Source: G963674685 sp964591275 (GTDB taxonomy: Bacteria; Lernaellota; Lernaellaia; JACKCT01). From it: a stretch of 64,000 nt of DNA. The stretch lies in NCBI GenBank assembly GCA_964591275.1, contig CAZQAE010000014.1:1-64000 (forward strand), in the 5' to 3' direction. Every line of letters starts with the position of its first letter. The first letter of the stretch is position 1. The notes beneath the pieces are model-generated. The model had not been told where the DNA came from, did not search any database, and saw only the letters and a list, made by a program, of their open reading frames with translations. A program made the translations under genes and the position numbers. This document shows, in pieces, positions 43,074 to 52,930 of this stretch.

Positions 43074-45110
43074 ATGAACATACGAACGCAGGCATTTCTT
43101 TTAGCGACGCTGGTGACCTTGATCCTGTCCCTGGTGGTATGGACGCGCCGTGAGCGCAGCCGTACGACGCTGCCCTTCTTTTTGTCCAATTTTTTTCTGA
43201 TGATCCTCGGCGCTTCCTACGTCGGCTTGAAGCTTACGGGGGAAACCTTTTTCTTGCGTTCTTTCCTGGCGGCGGCCGTTTTTATGCTGCCCGGCTACCT
43301 GTATCTCACCTACAGTTATCTGTTTCGCCAAAACCGGTTGCTCGAAGTATTTCTCATTTCCATGTTCGGCGTCGCGGCGGTCTTCGCCGTCACGGCCTTC
43401 ATCCCCACCATCGACACCGCTTTGCATTTCATGTCTCTTTTCCCCCCGGCTTTCCGGGCCTCGCGTATCGCCCTGGCCACGGGGCTCGTCGCCCTTCCTT
43501 CCCTGGTGGTGATCGCCGCAAGACTTTATTCGGAAAGTGAACGACTGCTGAAAAGGCGGTATTGGGGCCTGCTCGTGGTGGCGGCCTGCGTAACAGGCGT
43601 ATGCGCCGTGGACCAGTGGCTCGGCGGCGGTCCGATGATGCCGGTATCGATGGCCCTGTTTCAATATTATCTCTACCAGACGATGGTGCGTTTTCAGAGC
43701 TTCAACCTGCGGCACGCTGCGGGAAGGCTTGCGGTGCTGGCGGCCTCGTCCGTTCTTCTTGTCGTGGTTTACGGCCTCTTTTTCTTCTTTTTGGAAAAAC
43801 CCGTTCCCATACTCTTACTATTTCACACTTTCGTGGCCGCTTTCCTGCTGATGGTGATGATCTACGACCCCTTTCTCGCCGGGCTTGAAGCCAGAACCCG
43901 AGAACTGGTATCTGGCGGCGGACAGGACTCCGTGCGGCGCATTGATTCTTTGATAGCAGAGCTTTCCCGGCACTTTACTTTGGATCAGATCGGATTTTTC
44001 CTGACGCGGCGCGTTCCTGAAACACTGGGCATTCAGGGTGCCGTCGTTTACCTCCTGGAAGACGACGGTGAAATTATGCAAAGGCTTGGAGACGACGGGC
44101 GCGGCCCGGACAGGATCGGAATGGACCTCGTCGAAGCCATCAGCGAAATGGCCGGCGAACCTGTGTCGATGGAGCGCTTCGTGCAACTGGTCTCGGAAAG
44201 TTATCCCGGTCCCCGCAAAGAACGCCAAATGAAACTTTTGAACCTGATGACGACGTGCCGGGGGCGCTGGATGATTCCCATGAAGTATCAGGGAAAAAGC
44301 ATCGGCGTTTACATTCCCGGCGATACGAGTAATCCAGATGTCCGTAGCGCTTCGGGAAGGGTCCTTTCGGCCCTGGCTGATCTGGCGGCGGTGCGAATCA
44401 TCAACGCTCGAATCTATCAAAAACTTCGTTCCCAGGACCGGCTCGCCACGCTCGGGGAAATGGCCGCTTCACTAGCCCACGAGATACGCAATCCCCTCGG
44501 CTCCATGAAAGGCGCCGCGCAATATCTCTCCGGTGAACCCCTCCCCGATTCGTCTCAGGAATTTGTGCGCATCATTTTGGATGAAGTGGAGCGCCTCAAC
44601 GGCGTCCTGACGCGCTTCATTGACTATGCCCGACCCTTCAAAACAAGCCCCGTCCTCGTGGATATGGACGAGCTGATCCGCGATGTCGTCAAGCTGCTCA
44701 CGGAAGGCGAAAAGCCCGAAGGCGTAACTCTCAAATGGGACTTGAGCGAGCCGGTCGGCGCGGTCCGCGTGGATGGCCGACAACTTCGGCAGGTTTTGAT
44801 CAATCTGGTGAAAAACGCCTGGGAGGCACAACCGGACGGAGGCGAGGTGCTGGTTTCAGCACGGCGAACCAGCGACAATATCATCATCGAAGTGGCCGAT
44901 CGCGGACCGGGAATCGGCCCGGAGGCCAGGGAAAAGCTCTTTATGCCCTTCTTCACAACGAAGGAAGGCGGCTCCGGCCTGGGGCTTGTCATCAGTCTTC
45001 GTATCGTGCAGGCTCACGATGGACAAATCACCGCACGGCCCCGGACGGGAGGCGGAAGCCGAATCGTCGTTGAAATTCCCGTCAATTCCCGCCTGATGGA
45101 AGAAGGATAA
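43074..45110 (+). CDS. membrane sensor histidine kinase (NtrB-like)
   Basis: Residues 1-270 hold seven or eight membrane helices, similar to 7TM sensor kinases. A GAF-like domain (about 290-430) follows. The HisKA motif LAHEIRNPLGS places the phosphorylated His at about 469. HATPase boxes are LVKNAWEAQ, DRGPGIGP and GGSGLGLVIS. It should sense an unknown signal and phosphorylate the regulator encoded 22 bp downstream. Confidence 0.92.
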   Translation: MNIRTQAFLLATLVTLILSLVVWTRRERSRTTLPFFLSNFFLMILGASYVGLKLTGETFFLRSFLAAAVFMLPGYLYLTYSYLFRQNRLLEVFLISMFGVAAVFAVTAFIPTIDTALHFMSLFPPAFRASRIALATGLVALPSLVVIAARLYSESERLLKRRYWGLLVVAACVTGVCAVDQWLGGGPMMPVSMALFQYYLYQTMVRFQSFNLRHAAGRLAVLAASSVLLVVVYGLFFFFLEKPVPILLLFHTFVAAFLLMVMIYDPFLAGLEARTRELVSGGGQDSVRRIDSLIAELSRHFTLDQIGFFLTRRVPETLGIQGAVVYLLEDDGEIMQRLGDDGRGPDRIGMDLVEAISEMAGEPVSMERFVQLVSESYPGPRKERQMKLLNLMTTCRGRWMIPMKYQGKSIGVYIPGDTSNPDVRSASGRVLSALADLAAVRIINARIYQKLRSQDRLATLGEMAASLAHEIRNPLGSMKGAAQYLSGEPLPDSSQEFVRIILDEVERLNGVLTRFIDYARPFKTSPVLVDMDELIRDVVKLLTEGEKPEGVTLKWDLSEPVGAVRVDGRQLRQVLINLVKNAWEAQPDGGEVLVSARRTSDNIIIEVADRGPGIGPEAREKLFMPFFTTKEGGSGLGLVISLRIVQAHDGQITARPRTGGGSRIVVEIPVNSRLMEEG

Positions 45111-45132
45111 ACACCCCAATGGCGCAAGCAAC

Positions 45133-46500
45133 ATGACACGAGTTTTGATCGTTGACGACGAAAAAAATATGCGCCGCGTCGTCTCGGCCCATCTTCAAAA
45201 GGCGGGTCACAACACCTGCGAGGCCGCCGACGGCACTTCGGCGATAGAGATGCTGAGCCGCGAAAAGCCCGACTGCGTCATCAGCGATCTCAGGATGCCC
45301 GGTATGAGCGGACTGGAGCTTTTGCCGATATTGCTGCGAATCGACAGAGATCTTCCCGTCGTGATGCTTACCGCGCACGGCGCCGTAGAAACGGCAGTAC
45401 AGGCCATCAAGCTCGGCGCCTTCGACTACCTGGAGAAACCCTTCGACAAAGACCACCTCAACGCCGTGATCGCCAAGGCTCTTCGGGCAAGGGAGCTGTC
45501 GCAAAAAGAGCCATCCGGGTCCATGAACGCGGTCATCAGCCGCAATGAGCAGATGCAGGCGCTGCTGGATATGGTGGATCGCGTGGCCGTCAGTCCGACG
45601 ACGGTCTTGATCACCGGCGAGTCGGGCACCGGCAAGGAACTCGTCGCCAGGCGGCTGCATGAACAGAGCGACCGCGCAAAGCGAGCCTATATTCGCATCA
45701 ATTGCGCGGCGATTCCGGCCGGACTGGTGGAAAGCGAACTTTTTGGACATGAAAAAGGTGCTTTCACCGGTGCCGTCAGCAGCAAACCCGGACGCTTCGA
45801 ACTGGCCGACAAGGGCACCTTGTTTCTTGACGAAGTCGGATCGATTCCCCTCGAAACGCAGGTTAAGCTTCTTCGCGCCATCCAGGAACAGGAGTTCGAG
45901 CGGGTGGGAGGCGTCAGGACCACAAAAGTGAATGTTCGATTGATCGCCGCCACCAATGTCGATCTCACGCAGGAACTCAGTAACGGGAACTTTCGACAGG
46001 ACCTGTATTACCGCCTGAACGTCGTGCATCTGCGGATTCCCCCTTTGCGGGATCGCATTGAGGATATCAAGGATTTGGTCGGTGCCTTCATTTTTCGTTT
46101 CAACCGGAAGTTGTCCCGGAATATCCAGGGCATATCCCCGCAGGCCATGGCGCGGTTGCGCGGTTATAAATGGCCGGGCAATATCCGCGAGTTGGAAAAC
46201 GCCATCGAGCGCGCCGTTCTTTTGTCGCGAGGCGAGGAAATAACGGAAGAGGATTTGCCCGAGGAGATTATGGCTTCTTCGTCGCGACCGTTGGCGCCGA
46301 TTGAGCCTCGCATGGGCGATCTCAAAGAGGCCTCCAGGCAAGCTGCGGGCCGCGTTGAAATCGACATGATTGTCTCCGCCTTGAAAAAAACCGGCGGCAA
46401 CGTTACGCAGGCGGCCAAGCTGCTGGGATTGTCGCGCAAGGGTTTGCAGATCAAGATGCGCGAGTACGATCTTGATCGAAAGCAAATAGGCGATCTTTAA
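45133..46500 (+). CDS. sigma-54-dependent response regulator (NtrC family)
   Basis: The receiver domain has acidic DDE and phospho-acceptor Asp52 (ISDLRMPGMSG). The AAA+ domain has GESGTGKE, the GAFTGA sigma-54 loop and LFLDEVGS. The C-terminal Fis-type HTH includes GGNVTQAAKLLGLSRKGL. All parts for activating sigma-54 promoters are present. It pairs with the upstream kinase. The target genes are not identified; no clear -24/-12 site was seen in the window. Confidence 0.95.
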   Translation: MTRVLIVDDEKNMRRVVSAHLQKAGHNTCEAADGTSAIEMLSREKPDCVISDLRMPGMSGLELLPILLRIDRDLPVVMLTAHGAVETAVQAIKLGAFDYLEKPFDKDHLNAVIAKALRARELSQKEPSGSMNAVISRNEQMQALLDMVDRVAVSPTTVLITGESGTGKELVARRLHEQSDRAKRAYIRINCAAIPAGLVESELFGHEKGAFTGAVSSKPGRFELADKGTLFLDEVGSIPLETQVKLLRAIQEQEFERVGGVRTTKVNVRLIAATNVDLTQELSNGNFRQDLYYRLNVVHLRIPPLRDRIEDIKDLVGAFIFRFNRKLSRNIQGISPQAMARLRGYKWPGNIRELENAIERAVLLSRGEEITEEDLPEEIMASSSRPLAPIEPRMGDLKEASRQAAGRVEIDMIVSALKKTGGNVTQAAKLLGLSRKGLQIKMREYDLDRKQIGDL

Positions 46501-46575
46501 AAATAGTCACAAAAACCCTTCGACATTGCTCCTGACGGAAAATGTCGTTCCTAAGGCAGTGGAGGGGAGTTTGTC

Positions 46576-46596
46576 GCCTCTTGGCGAGGCTTTTTT
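46576..46596 (+). terminator. rho-independent terminator after the NtrC-like gene
   Basis: GCCTC, loop TTGGC, GAGGC and TTTTTT form a short stem with T-run, 75 bp after the stop at 46500. Confidence 0.6.
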
Positions 46597-46684
46597 GGCG
46601 TAGGAATTAGCTGGAAATCAAAATCCCGGCTATCGTTATTCTAATGCCGCTTTGCGGCTATTTTTCAATGAATTGGGGTTAGCA

Positions 46685-47959
46685 ATGAATGGAAATCAAA
46701 CAATGATCGGCGCTGCGGCGTGTTGGGTTGTTTCACTCGTACTCGCGGCAGCGCTTCCCGGCCTTCTGGCCTTTATTCTTATCGCCGACCTGATCGTGTT
46801 CATTTTATTATTTGTCAAGCGAAAAGAAATAATGGTCGCGTCGGCGTGGCTTGCCGTGGCTGTTGTCATTTCACTCATTCATATTGAGGTGGGCTGCACA
46901 ACGGACGCTATGGGGAATCCGGATCGATATTTTGAAACCAAAAGAGAGCTAGTGGATCGATGGCTGGTCCTGGAACATACCAATTTGGCTTCCAATCATA
47001 CGATGAAAACCATCAACGCCTTTCGCAGGCATGCGGGGTCGCCATCCCGTAAGTCCACCGAGGGAAGACGCATTATCGCTCTGGGAACATCCAGCACCTG
47101 GGGCGAAGACGTAGAGGGAGACAAGACGTGGCCCGCGGCCATGTCGGAAAGCCTGAAAGGGCGTGATTATTCCGCAACCGTGCTGAACGCAGGTTTGAGC
47201 GGGTACAATCTTTTTCAATTGGCGATTTATGCACGGGACGTCCTGGCCCACTATTCGCCGGATATGGTCATTTTATATTACGGCGCCAACGAGGGCATCA
47301 GCGAAAGCACGAAATCCTGGTATCGAGAAACAAAAAAAGCGCTGGAGGCGGCGAATTTACCGACGGTCGAACTGCGTGAAAAAGCGATCCTGTACAACAC
47401 AACAAAACCCGGCTCCATCAGGTTGCTGGACGCTCTTCATAGTAGCTTCTTCGCTCGCCGCATTATCAGGAAGATGCAGTATTTTTCTCATTACGGCACG
47501 CCCCGCGTGGACGGCGCCAATCCTCAACCGCCATACAAACCGGAGCCGCCGTTTTTCGATGAGGTGCTGTCGGAATTCGTCAAAGACCAAGTTGGACGAA
47601 AAGTCCCGCTGCTGCTGGTCCCGGAAATAGCGAACACCGGGGGTTTTGCCTCAGAGCCAGTGGCAAAGGCAATGGCCGAGATTGCACAAGGCTTCGACGG
47701 GGTCTATTTCGTCGATTTATCGAGTGCTTTCGCCGATGTGTCCCCGAAAGATTATTTTCTGAATAACGATTTCATTCATCCCAATGAGAAGGGGCACGCG
47801 CTGCTCGGCGACCTGCTTGCCGTAAAGGCGATGGAAATTCTTCCGCCGCTGCCGGAAGCCGAAGAGCTTGAGGGAGACAAGAAAGTCGAAGTCGAGGCTA
47901 AAGTTGAGGTTGAAGGCGGCGTTGACGTTGAGGTCGAAGTCGGAGTCGAAGCCGGTTGA
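46685..47959 (+). CDS. membrane-anchored SGNH/GDSL hydrolase
   Basis: Three N-terminal hydrophobic helices anchor a secreted SGNH hydrolase domain: GTSSTWGED (Ser136), the LNAGLSGYN Gly block, YYGANEG with the Asn and FIHPNEKGH with the catalytic Asp/His pair. Such enzymes act on acetylated sugars or lipids. The protein ends in a repeat of VE units (about 25 residues) encoded by a GTCGAA-like hexamer repeat. ATG 46685 with GGGG upstream is chosen over TTG 46652. The stop codon abuts the stop of the convergent HD-GYP gene. Confidence 0.85.
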   Translation: MNGNQTMIGAAACWVVSLVLAAALPGLLAFILIADLIVFILLFVKRKEIMVASAWLAVAVVISLIHIEVGCTTDAMGNPDRYFETKRELVDRWLVLEHTNLASNHTMKTINAFRRHAGSPSRKSTEGRRIIALGTSSTWGEDVEGDKTWPAAMSESLKGRDYSATVLNAGLSGYNLFQLAIYARDVLAHYSPDMVILYYGANEGISESTKSWYRETKKALEAANLPTVELREKAILYNTTKPGSIRLLDALHSSFFARRIIRKMQYFSHYGTPRVDGANPQPPYKPEPPFFDEVLSEFVKDQVGRKVPLLLVPEIANTGGFASEPVAKAMAEIAQGFDGVYFVDLSSAFADVSPKDYFLNNDFIHPNEKGHALLGDLLAVKAMEILPPLPEAEELEGDKKVEVEAKVEVEGGVDVEVEVGVEAG

Positions 47960-49516
47960 TCAGGAGTCTTCCTCCACGCCGGAGTCTTCTTTGAGGTATT
48001 TGGGCAAGTCGTCTTTCATTCGCCGGTTCAGGGAGAAAAACGCCTTGGCGATGTTCCCGTCGAACTGGGATCCGGAGTTGCGCGCAACCTCGCCTAGCGC
48101 GTTTTCGTGGGACATGGCGTTGCGATAAACGCGATCACTGGTCATCGCATCATAAGAATCGGCCAGAGTCAGAATGCGGACGAGCAGCGGTATGTCTTTG
48201 CCGATAAGTCCGTCCGGGTATCCGCGTCCGTCCCAGCGCTCATGGTGGTGTCGGATGATGGCTTTTTCTCTTGGCAACATACCGAGAGGATTAAGAATTT
48301 TTTCTCCGATCTTTGGATGCTGTTTGATGGCTTTAAATTCCTCATCGCTAAGAGGGCCTTTTTTAAGAAGTACAGCGTCGGATACGCCAATTTTTCCGAT
48401 GTCGTGAAGCATTCCCGCGAACTGGAGCGTTTCGATTTGCTCACTTGAGCAACTCATCTCCTTGCCGATAAGAACGGACAGCTTGGTTACGCGGGCGGAA
48501 TGGTGGCGTGTATAGGGATCCTTTGCTTCAATGGTAATGACCAGGGAGCGTAGAGTTGCGATGAGATTATTGTATATTGTCTCGTAAAGAGCCTTGTTTT
48601 CTATGGATACACCGGCTTTTTTCAAAAGCAGTTTTGTGTAAGTGACGTCTTTTCCCGTGAAGCGTTCTTCATTGTCCTCGGCCAGCAAGAGAATGCCGAA
48701 AAATTCTTTGCGTACAAAAAAGGGAGCAAGAACCGCGCTTTTGGTCGAAATAGCGTTGTTGTCTGATGAATCCGTGAAAAACTGAAGCTCTTTCGGATCT
48801 GAAATAAGGATTGGCTGCTCGTCTTCAAAGAGCTGGTGTTGTATTTCATCCGGTATGACAATGATTCCAGGACGTATCGCCCTCTTTTCCTGAGGCGAAG
48901 TTTTATGAAGAATCATTTTGCTGTTTGCACTGTGACTACTGATGTAGTAGGAGGCGCTGCCGGCGTTGCAGGTTATTAATGAGATGTCGCAAAGCGCCTG
49001 GAATATTTCATCGGCCTCATTGAGATGTTCGAGAGAGTCGGCGATCGTGTAAAGGATCGAGATTTCCTCCAACTTGTTTTTCAAGTGCGTGTGGAGGTCC
49101 GACATATCCCCCAATTGCGATTTTAGGGACTGCGACTTTTTCGATAAGACATCATTGATGATCCCCTCCAGATATTCAAATTGAAAGGGCTTGGTAATGA
49201 AATCCACGGCTCCGAGTTTCATGGCGTCTATAGCCACACTCATGTCTCCGTAGCCAGTGATAACGATTATCGGATGATCGGGGAAATCCTTTTTCACCTC
49301 CCGGATAAACCTGATTCCGTTCATCTTGGGCATCATGATATCGGTGATGGTGATATCGACGTGGTTGCGCCGGAGTACATCCAGTCCTTGAAAACCGTTT
49401 TCAGCAATATAAGTATTCATCCCCTGGCGACGAAGAAAGGTTTCCAGGGAGGTACGTATGTGTTGATCATCCTCAACAATCAGGATGCAGTGACTTTTAT
49501 CATTACTCAATGCCAT
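47960..49516 (-). CDS. HD-GYP response regulator, cyclic-di-GMP phosphodiesterase-like
   Basis: A receiver domain (phosphorylatable Asp59, TDIMMPKM) is followed by a GAF domain (about 150-310) and an HD-GYP domain with HD at 371-372 (MLHDIGKIG), a HHHERWDG motif and GYP at 432-434. HD-GYP enzymes degrade cyclic-di-GMP, a control of motility and biofilm. It lies at the end of the operon with the hybrid kinase and another regulator, 14 bp after the preceding stop. Confidence 0.92.
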   Translation of the reverse strand: MALSNDKSHCILIVEDDQHIRTSLETFLRRQGMNTYIAENGFQGLDVLRRNHVDITITDIMMPKMNGIRFIREVKKDFPDHPIIVITGYGDMSVAIDAMKLGAVDFITKPFQFEYLEGIINDVLSKKSQSLKSQLGDMSDLHTHLKNKLEEISILYTIADSLEHLNEADEIFQALCDISLITCNAGSASYYISSHSANSKMILHKTSPQEKRAIRPGIIVIPDEIQHQLFEDEQPILISDPKELQFFTDSSDNNAISTKSAVLAPFFVRKEFFGILLLAEDNEERFTGKDVTYTKLLLKKAGVSIENKALYETIYNNLIATLRSLVITIEAKDPYTRHHSARVTKLSVLIGKEMSCSSEQIETLQFAGMLHDIGKIGVSDAVLLKKGPLSDEEFKAIKQHPKIGEKILNPLGMLPREKAIIRHHHERWDGRGYPDGLIGKDIPLLVRILTLADSYDAMTSDRVYRNAMSHENALGEVARNSGSQFDGNIAKAFFSLNRRMKDDLPKYLKEDSGVEEDS

Positions 49517-49530
49517 TTGATTGACTGAAC

Positions 49531-50241
49531 CTATGTTTCAAGGATTTGCTTTTTGAAGGTGTTGATGTCGTCTTTCAGGGTCAGATTCCGATCAAATTTG
49601 CCCGCCGCGAGGCCCCTTTGTTCTTGGCGCCCGATTTCCTTTTTTAATTCAACCGCTTTTGCCGGCTCTCCGGTCCGAATGGCCGTCTGGTTGCGAAGCA
49701 CCTGTACTCCGTTGTAAATCTCCCGCTGCTTCCGATCGAGCTCATCGTCGATATCTTCAAGCGTCCTGGTAACCCGATTTCGGCTGTCCATCAGTGTCTT
49801 GATTTTTCCGTAAGCAGCCTGGAGTTTTTCCATGAGCAGCTTGTTCTCGCTGCGTAGAAACCGGCTTTCAATGGCGTTGGCCACTGTCAGCTTGATTTCC
49901 TCGAGTTGAAAGGGTTTCGTGATGTAATCATAGGCGCCTTCCTTGATGGCGGCCAGCGCCGTGTCCAGCGAGGCGTATCCAGTAATAAGAATCACCATGA
50001 CGTCGGAATCAAGTTTCTTTGCTGTCTTCAGGACTTCAATGCCTCCGGCTCGGGGCATCATGATGTCGGAAAGAATGACGTCAAAGGGCATCCTTTTCAC
50101 CAAATCGATAGCATGAAGACCATCTTCCGCCGTTTCGACGAGGTAACCCTCGTCCGAAAGCGTTCTTCGCAGCAATACCCGAAATATTTCCTCGTCGTCA
50201 GCGACGAGCAATCGGGTTTTCTTTTTACGGTCGTTTAACAT
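49531..50241 (-). CDS. response regulator with C-terminal coiled coil
   Basis: The receiver domain spans residues 8-125 with Asp59 (LSDIMMPRAGG) and the Lys in the usual KPF. It continues into a helical, likely coiled-coil segment of about 100 residues with no DNA-binding or enzymatic domain. It may act by protein contact, perhaps with the flagellar machinery or the HD-GYP protein. The receiver resembles the one in the HD-GYP protein, so the two may derive from a common ancestor. Confidence 0.85.
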   Translation of the reverse strand: MLNDRKKKTRLLVADDEEIFRVLLRRTLSDEGYLVETAEDGLHAIDLVKRMPFDVILSDIMMPRAGGIEVLKTAKKLDSDVMVILITGYASLDTALAAIKEGAYDYITKPFQLEEIKLTVANAIESRFLRSENKLLMEKLQAAYGKIKTLMDSRNRVTRTLEDIDDELDRKQREIYNGVQVLRNQTAIRTGEPAKAVELKKEIGRQEQRGLAAGKFDRNLTLKDDINTFKKQILET

Positions 50242-50277
50242 GTCAGGATCTCATCGATACAGGCGAAGAAAAAATTG

Positions 50278-50502
50278 CTATTTAGTTGTTTTCAAGCTTT
50301 TATAGGTTTGTTCCTTATACGATTTGACGGCATCGTCGCCGATTCTGTCCAGAAGTCCGCGTTGCTTTCCTTCTGCGGAAATGGTGACAACTTCCGACCC
50401 GAGATTGGACAAACCACTGGAAGAGCCATCCCGATCCCTTGATCGAAGCTGCTTATTGTATTTGTTCAGCACTTGCTGAATCTGACTGACTTGCATTGGC
50501 AT
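50278..50502 (-). CDS. small FlgM-associated-like protein (DVU0524-type)
   Basis: 74 residues. The N-terminal VSQIQQVLNKYNKQLRSR and the later VVTISAEGKQRGLLDRIGD look like the DVU0524-type small proteins that occur beside flgM in Desulfovibrio and related bacteria. ATG 50502 with GGGAG upstream is preferred over 50541. The family call is by memory only. It suggests the operon belongs to flagellar control. Confidence 0.5.
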   Translation of the reverse strand: MPMQVSQIQQVLNKYNKQLRSRDRDGSSSGLSNLGSEVVTISAEGKQRGLLDRIGDDAVKSYKEQTYKSLKTTK

Positions 50503-50623
50503 CGCGTCTCTCCCTTCGCCGAACTCACCCTCATCAACCATCTTATCGGCTAAAAATGGCCATTCCTTTATCTATATCTTGGGCAAGGAGCAATAGAGGC
50601 CGCAAACATATGGTATATTTGAG

Positions 50624-51250
50624 TTACTCGCCATTTAAATGGTTTTGAGTCTGGGCCAGATACTCACTGAAATCTGAGAAAATTTCACTGAATTCATATT
50701 CCAGAAGGTCCGCCAACATGACCCAATCCGAATCCTCCTGAAAAGTGATCGTCTCTTCGGCCACATCGTGAAAGCGTTTCCAAATTTCATCAAATCGATC
50801 GTTATTCACCGTGCCGGCCATATTCAGGATGTGTTCCTGAAGCTGAAACAGGTAGCCCAGGGTTTCCTCAATATTTGTGATGAGACTCGAATATGACTCG
50901 TTGGCGTCCGCAAGTTTCTGGCTTCGAAACAGCTCGGCGATTCGTTTTGAATCCTCAGCCAGATTCCGGCAGCTTTCCCCCCCGCCATCAAGGGATTCCT
51001 TCAATACATCGAGAGCCCGCTTTGTGCTGATTTTCAATTCGCCGATTGAGGAAAAATCGAACGCGGCGCCCTTAATCTTCTCATCTTCAAGTTCGTGGTT
51101 ATTCCCATCGATTTCAATGCTTAAAACTATTTGGTCTTCGGCAATAAGCTTTGAATCATAAGCGGCGTTCAGCAAATCGTGAATACTGCGCGCCCCGGTC
51201 GCAAGATCGCTGACGGCGTCGATCAGTTTGTCGTTTATAAGCAGTTTCAT
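50624..51250 (-). CDS. hypothetical helical protein of the flagellar/signalling operon
   Basis: 208 residues. The N-terminal 80 residues may form a small beta domain (KLLINDKLIDAV, QIVLSIEIDG), and the rest is helical with many Asp/Glu. It has no membrane segment or signal peptide and no recognised family. Position between the hybrid kinase and the FlgM-associated-like gene suggests a cytoplasmic partner in signalling or flagellar assembly. Confidence 0.8.
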   Translation of the reverse strand: MKLLINDKLIDAVSDLATGARSIHDLLNAAYDSKLIAEDQIVLSIEIDGNNHELEDEKIKGAAFDFSSIGELKISTKRALDVLKESLDGGGESCRNLAEDSKRIAELFRSQKLADANESYSSLITNIEETLGYLFQLQEHILNMAGTVNNDRFDEIWKRFHDVAEETITFQEDSDWVMLADLLEYEFSEIFSDFSEYLAQTQNHLNGE

Positions 51251-51301
51251 CGTTTAAATAATCCTTTCGCGAAAAACCTTTACTATGCCCTTTCGCTCAA
51301 T

Positions 51302-52930
51302 TTAGTTTGAGGGACCAGGCGCCAAATCGGCTTGTCGGCCGGCCATGATGAATTTTGCAAGAATCCTCCGAATCTGGATCAGGTCGAATGGCTTGCTTAT
51401 GACATCCAAACCCAACCCCTTGATCTTGCGAGCGTAATCCTTGTATTCATCCCCCGCTTTCCCGGTTATCATAAGAAACTTTATCGTTGGATGGTCCTGC
51501 AGCAATTCGTGATAGACTTCCAGGCCGGATAATCCGGGCATCTGCGCGTCAACAATTGCAATATCCGGCTCGAAGTGCCTCGCTCGTTCCACGGCGGCAA
51601 AACCGTTCGTCTCGACTTGAACTTCGTGCCCGTCTGTGAGCAGAGTATCTTTGAGCAAATTCCTAATAACCGCTTCGTCGTCCACAACAAGAATCCTGAC
51701 GCTTGTTTTCTCCGGCTCTATAAAATCCGACAGTGTTGTGTTTTTCATTCTGGGTTGTAATTCTTCAACTGTATTCGTCGGCAGCGTTATCGTAAAAGTC
51801 GTCCCCATGCCCACGCAGCTGCTGACCGATATTTCTCCACCAAGCTTCTTGACAATGCCGTAGCACACGGACAGGCCCAGGCCGCTTCCAGTCATGTTGC
51901 CCATTCCGATGGAGCCTTTGGTCGTGTAAAAGGGATCAAAAATTTGCTCGATCACATCGGCGCTTATCCCGGCGCCCGTGTCCTGAACCATAATGTGAAC
52001 ATTGTCGTCTAAGGCTTGAGCGTTGATGGACAGTCGCCCCCCGTTATTTTCCATCATGGCATGCATGGCGTTGATGCACAGGTTCAAAAGAACTTGCTGT
52101 AATTCCGCAACGTCGGTGTTGAGAATACAATTATTGGCTATGTCGATCTGAACGTCGATATCACTCTTTTTCAATTCACGTTCGATAAGCGCAATAACTT
52201 CCGCAACAAGATGCCCCAGTGCGATAGACTCGATTTTATCCGGTTCACGCCGGGCGAAGGACAGGAGATTGCCAATGATTTCCTGAGCCCGCTGGCCCAC
52301 TTCGAAAATCACTGTGTTGCACTTGCGATAGTCCTTGATATTGTCGGTGCCCTGAGCGAGTTGCGCGTAACCGAGTATGCCACCGAGAAGGTTGTTAAAC
52401 TCATGCGCAACGCCTCGCGCGAGCGTGCCAATGCCCGCCATTCGATTCGATTGCGAAAGTTTGTTCTTTAATTCCTCCACATCAAGCTCGCCGATAATAA
52501 TGATGATAAAGGCGAACTCCCCGAGATGAACAACACTTTTGGGAATCACCGCGCAGCTGAGATTGATGTCTTTTCCTTGCGGAGACTTACAACAAATTGC
52601 AATTTGCCGAAGCTGGGGCTGCTTATCCGCAAGAAATAGTTTCGTGGATAATATTTCCTCGGCATGGTATCCAAAAAGATCGTCGCCCGTTCGCCCCAAT
52701 AACTTTTCCGCGATTTTGTTGGTGTAACCGATCTTTCCGTCGGCATCCGTCACCATCAGACCCAAGGGCAGCTCATCGGCGACCTGTACTTGCAGCGCAA
52801 ATAAACGGGTCAGCTCTGCTTCGTGGCTTCGCCGGATTTCCTGTATGTATTCCTCAACGGCGCCCAGGACCTTTTTATCCTGAATAATCGACGACAAATC
52901 AGTTAGTTTTGTTTTTTTCTTTGCTGCCAT
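51302..52930 (-). CDS. hybrid sensor histidine kinase with C-terminal receiver
   Basis: The N-terminus is soluble and contains a PAS domain (LGLMVTDADGKIGYTN). HisKA has VAHEFNNLLGG with His176; the HATPase boxes are CINAMHAMM, QDTGAGIS and GSGLGLSVCYG. A receiver domain (RILVVDDEAV, then IVDAQMPGLSG) follows. It could phosphorylate its own receiver and perhaps the two regulators encoded downstream. The start codon directly follows the stop of the epimerase gene (TAA ATG). Confidence 0.92.
   Translation of the reverse strand: MAAKKKTKLTDLSSIIQDKKVLGAVEEYIQEIRRSHEAELTRLFALQVQVADELPLGLMVTDADGKIGYTNKIAEKLLGRTGDDLFGYHAEEILSTKLFLADKQPQLRQIAICCKSPQGKDINLSCAVIPKSVVHLGEFAFIIIIIGELDVEELKNKLSQSNRMAGIGTLARGVAHEFNNLLGGILGYAQLAQGTDNIKDYRKCNTVIFEVGQRAQEIIGNLLSFARREPDKIESIALGHLVAEVIALIERELKKSDIDVQIDIANNCILNTDVAELQQVLLNLCINAMHAMMENNGGRLSINAQALDDNVHIMVQDTGAGISADVIEQIFDPFYTTKGSIGMGNMTGSGLGLSVCYGIVKKLGGEISVSSCVGMGTTFTITLPTNTVEELQPRMKNTTLSDFIEPEKTSVRILVVDDEAVIRNLLKDTLLTDGHEVQVETNGFAAVERARHFEPDIAIVDAQMPGLSGLEVYHELLQDHPTIKFLMITGKAGDEYKDYARKIKGLGLDVISKPFDLIQIRRILAKFIMAGRQADLAPGPSN

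Noticed and set aside
45111..46684. Sigma-54 (-24/-12) promoter near the NtrC-like gene
   Set aside because: No TGGCAC-N5-TTGC-type site was found by eye in this interval or in front of neighbouring genes.
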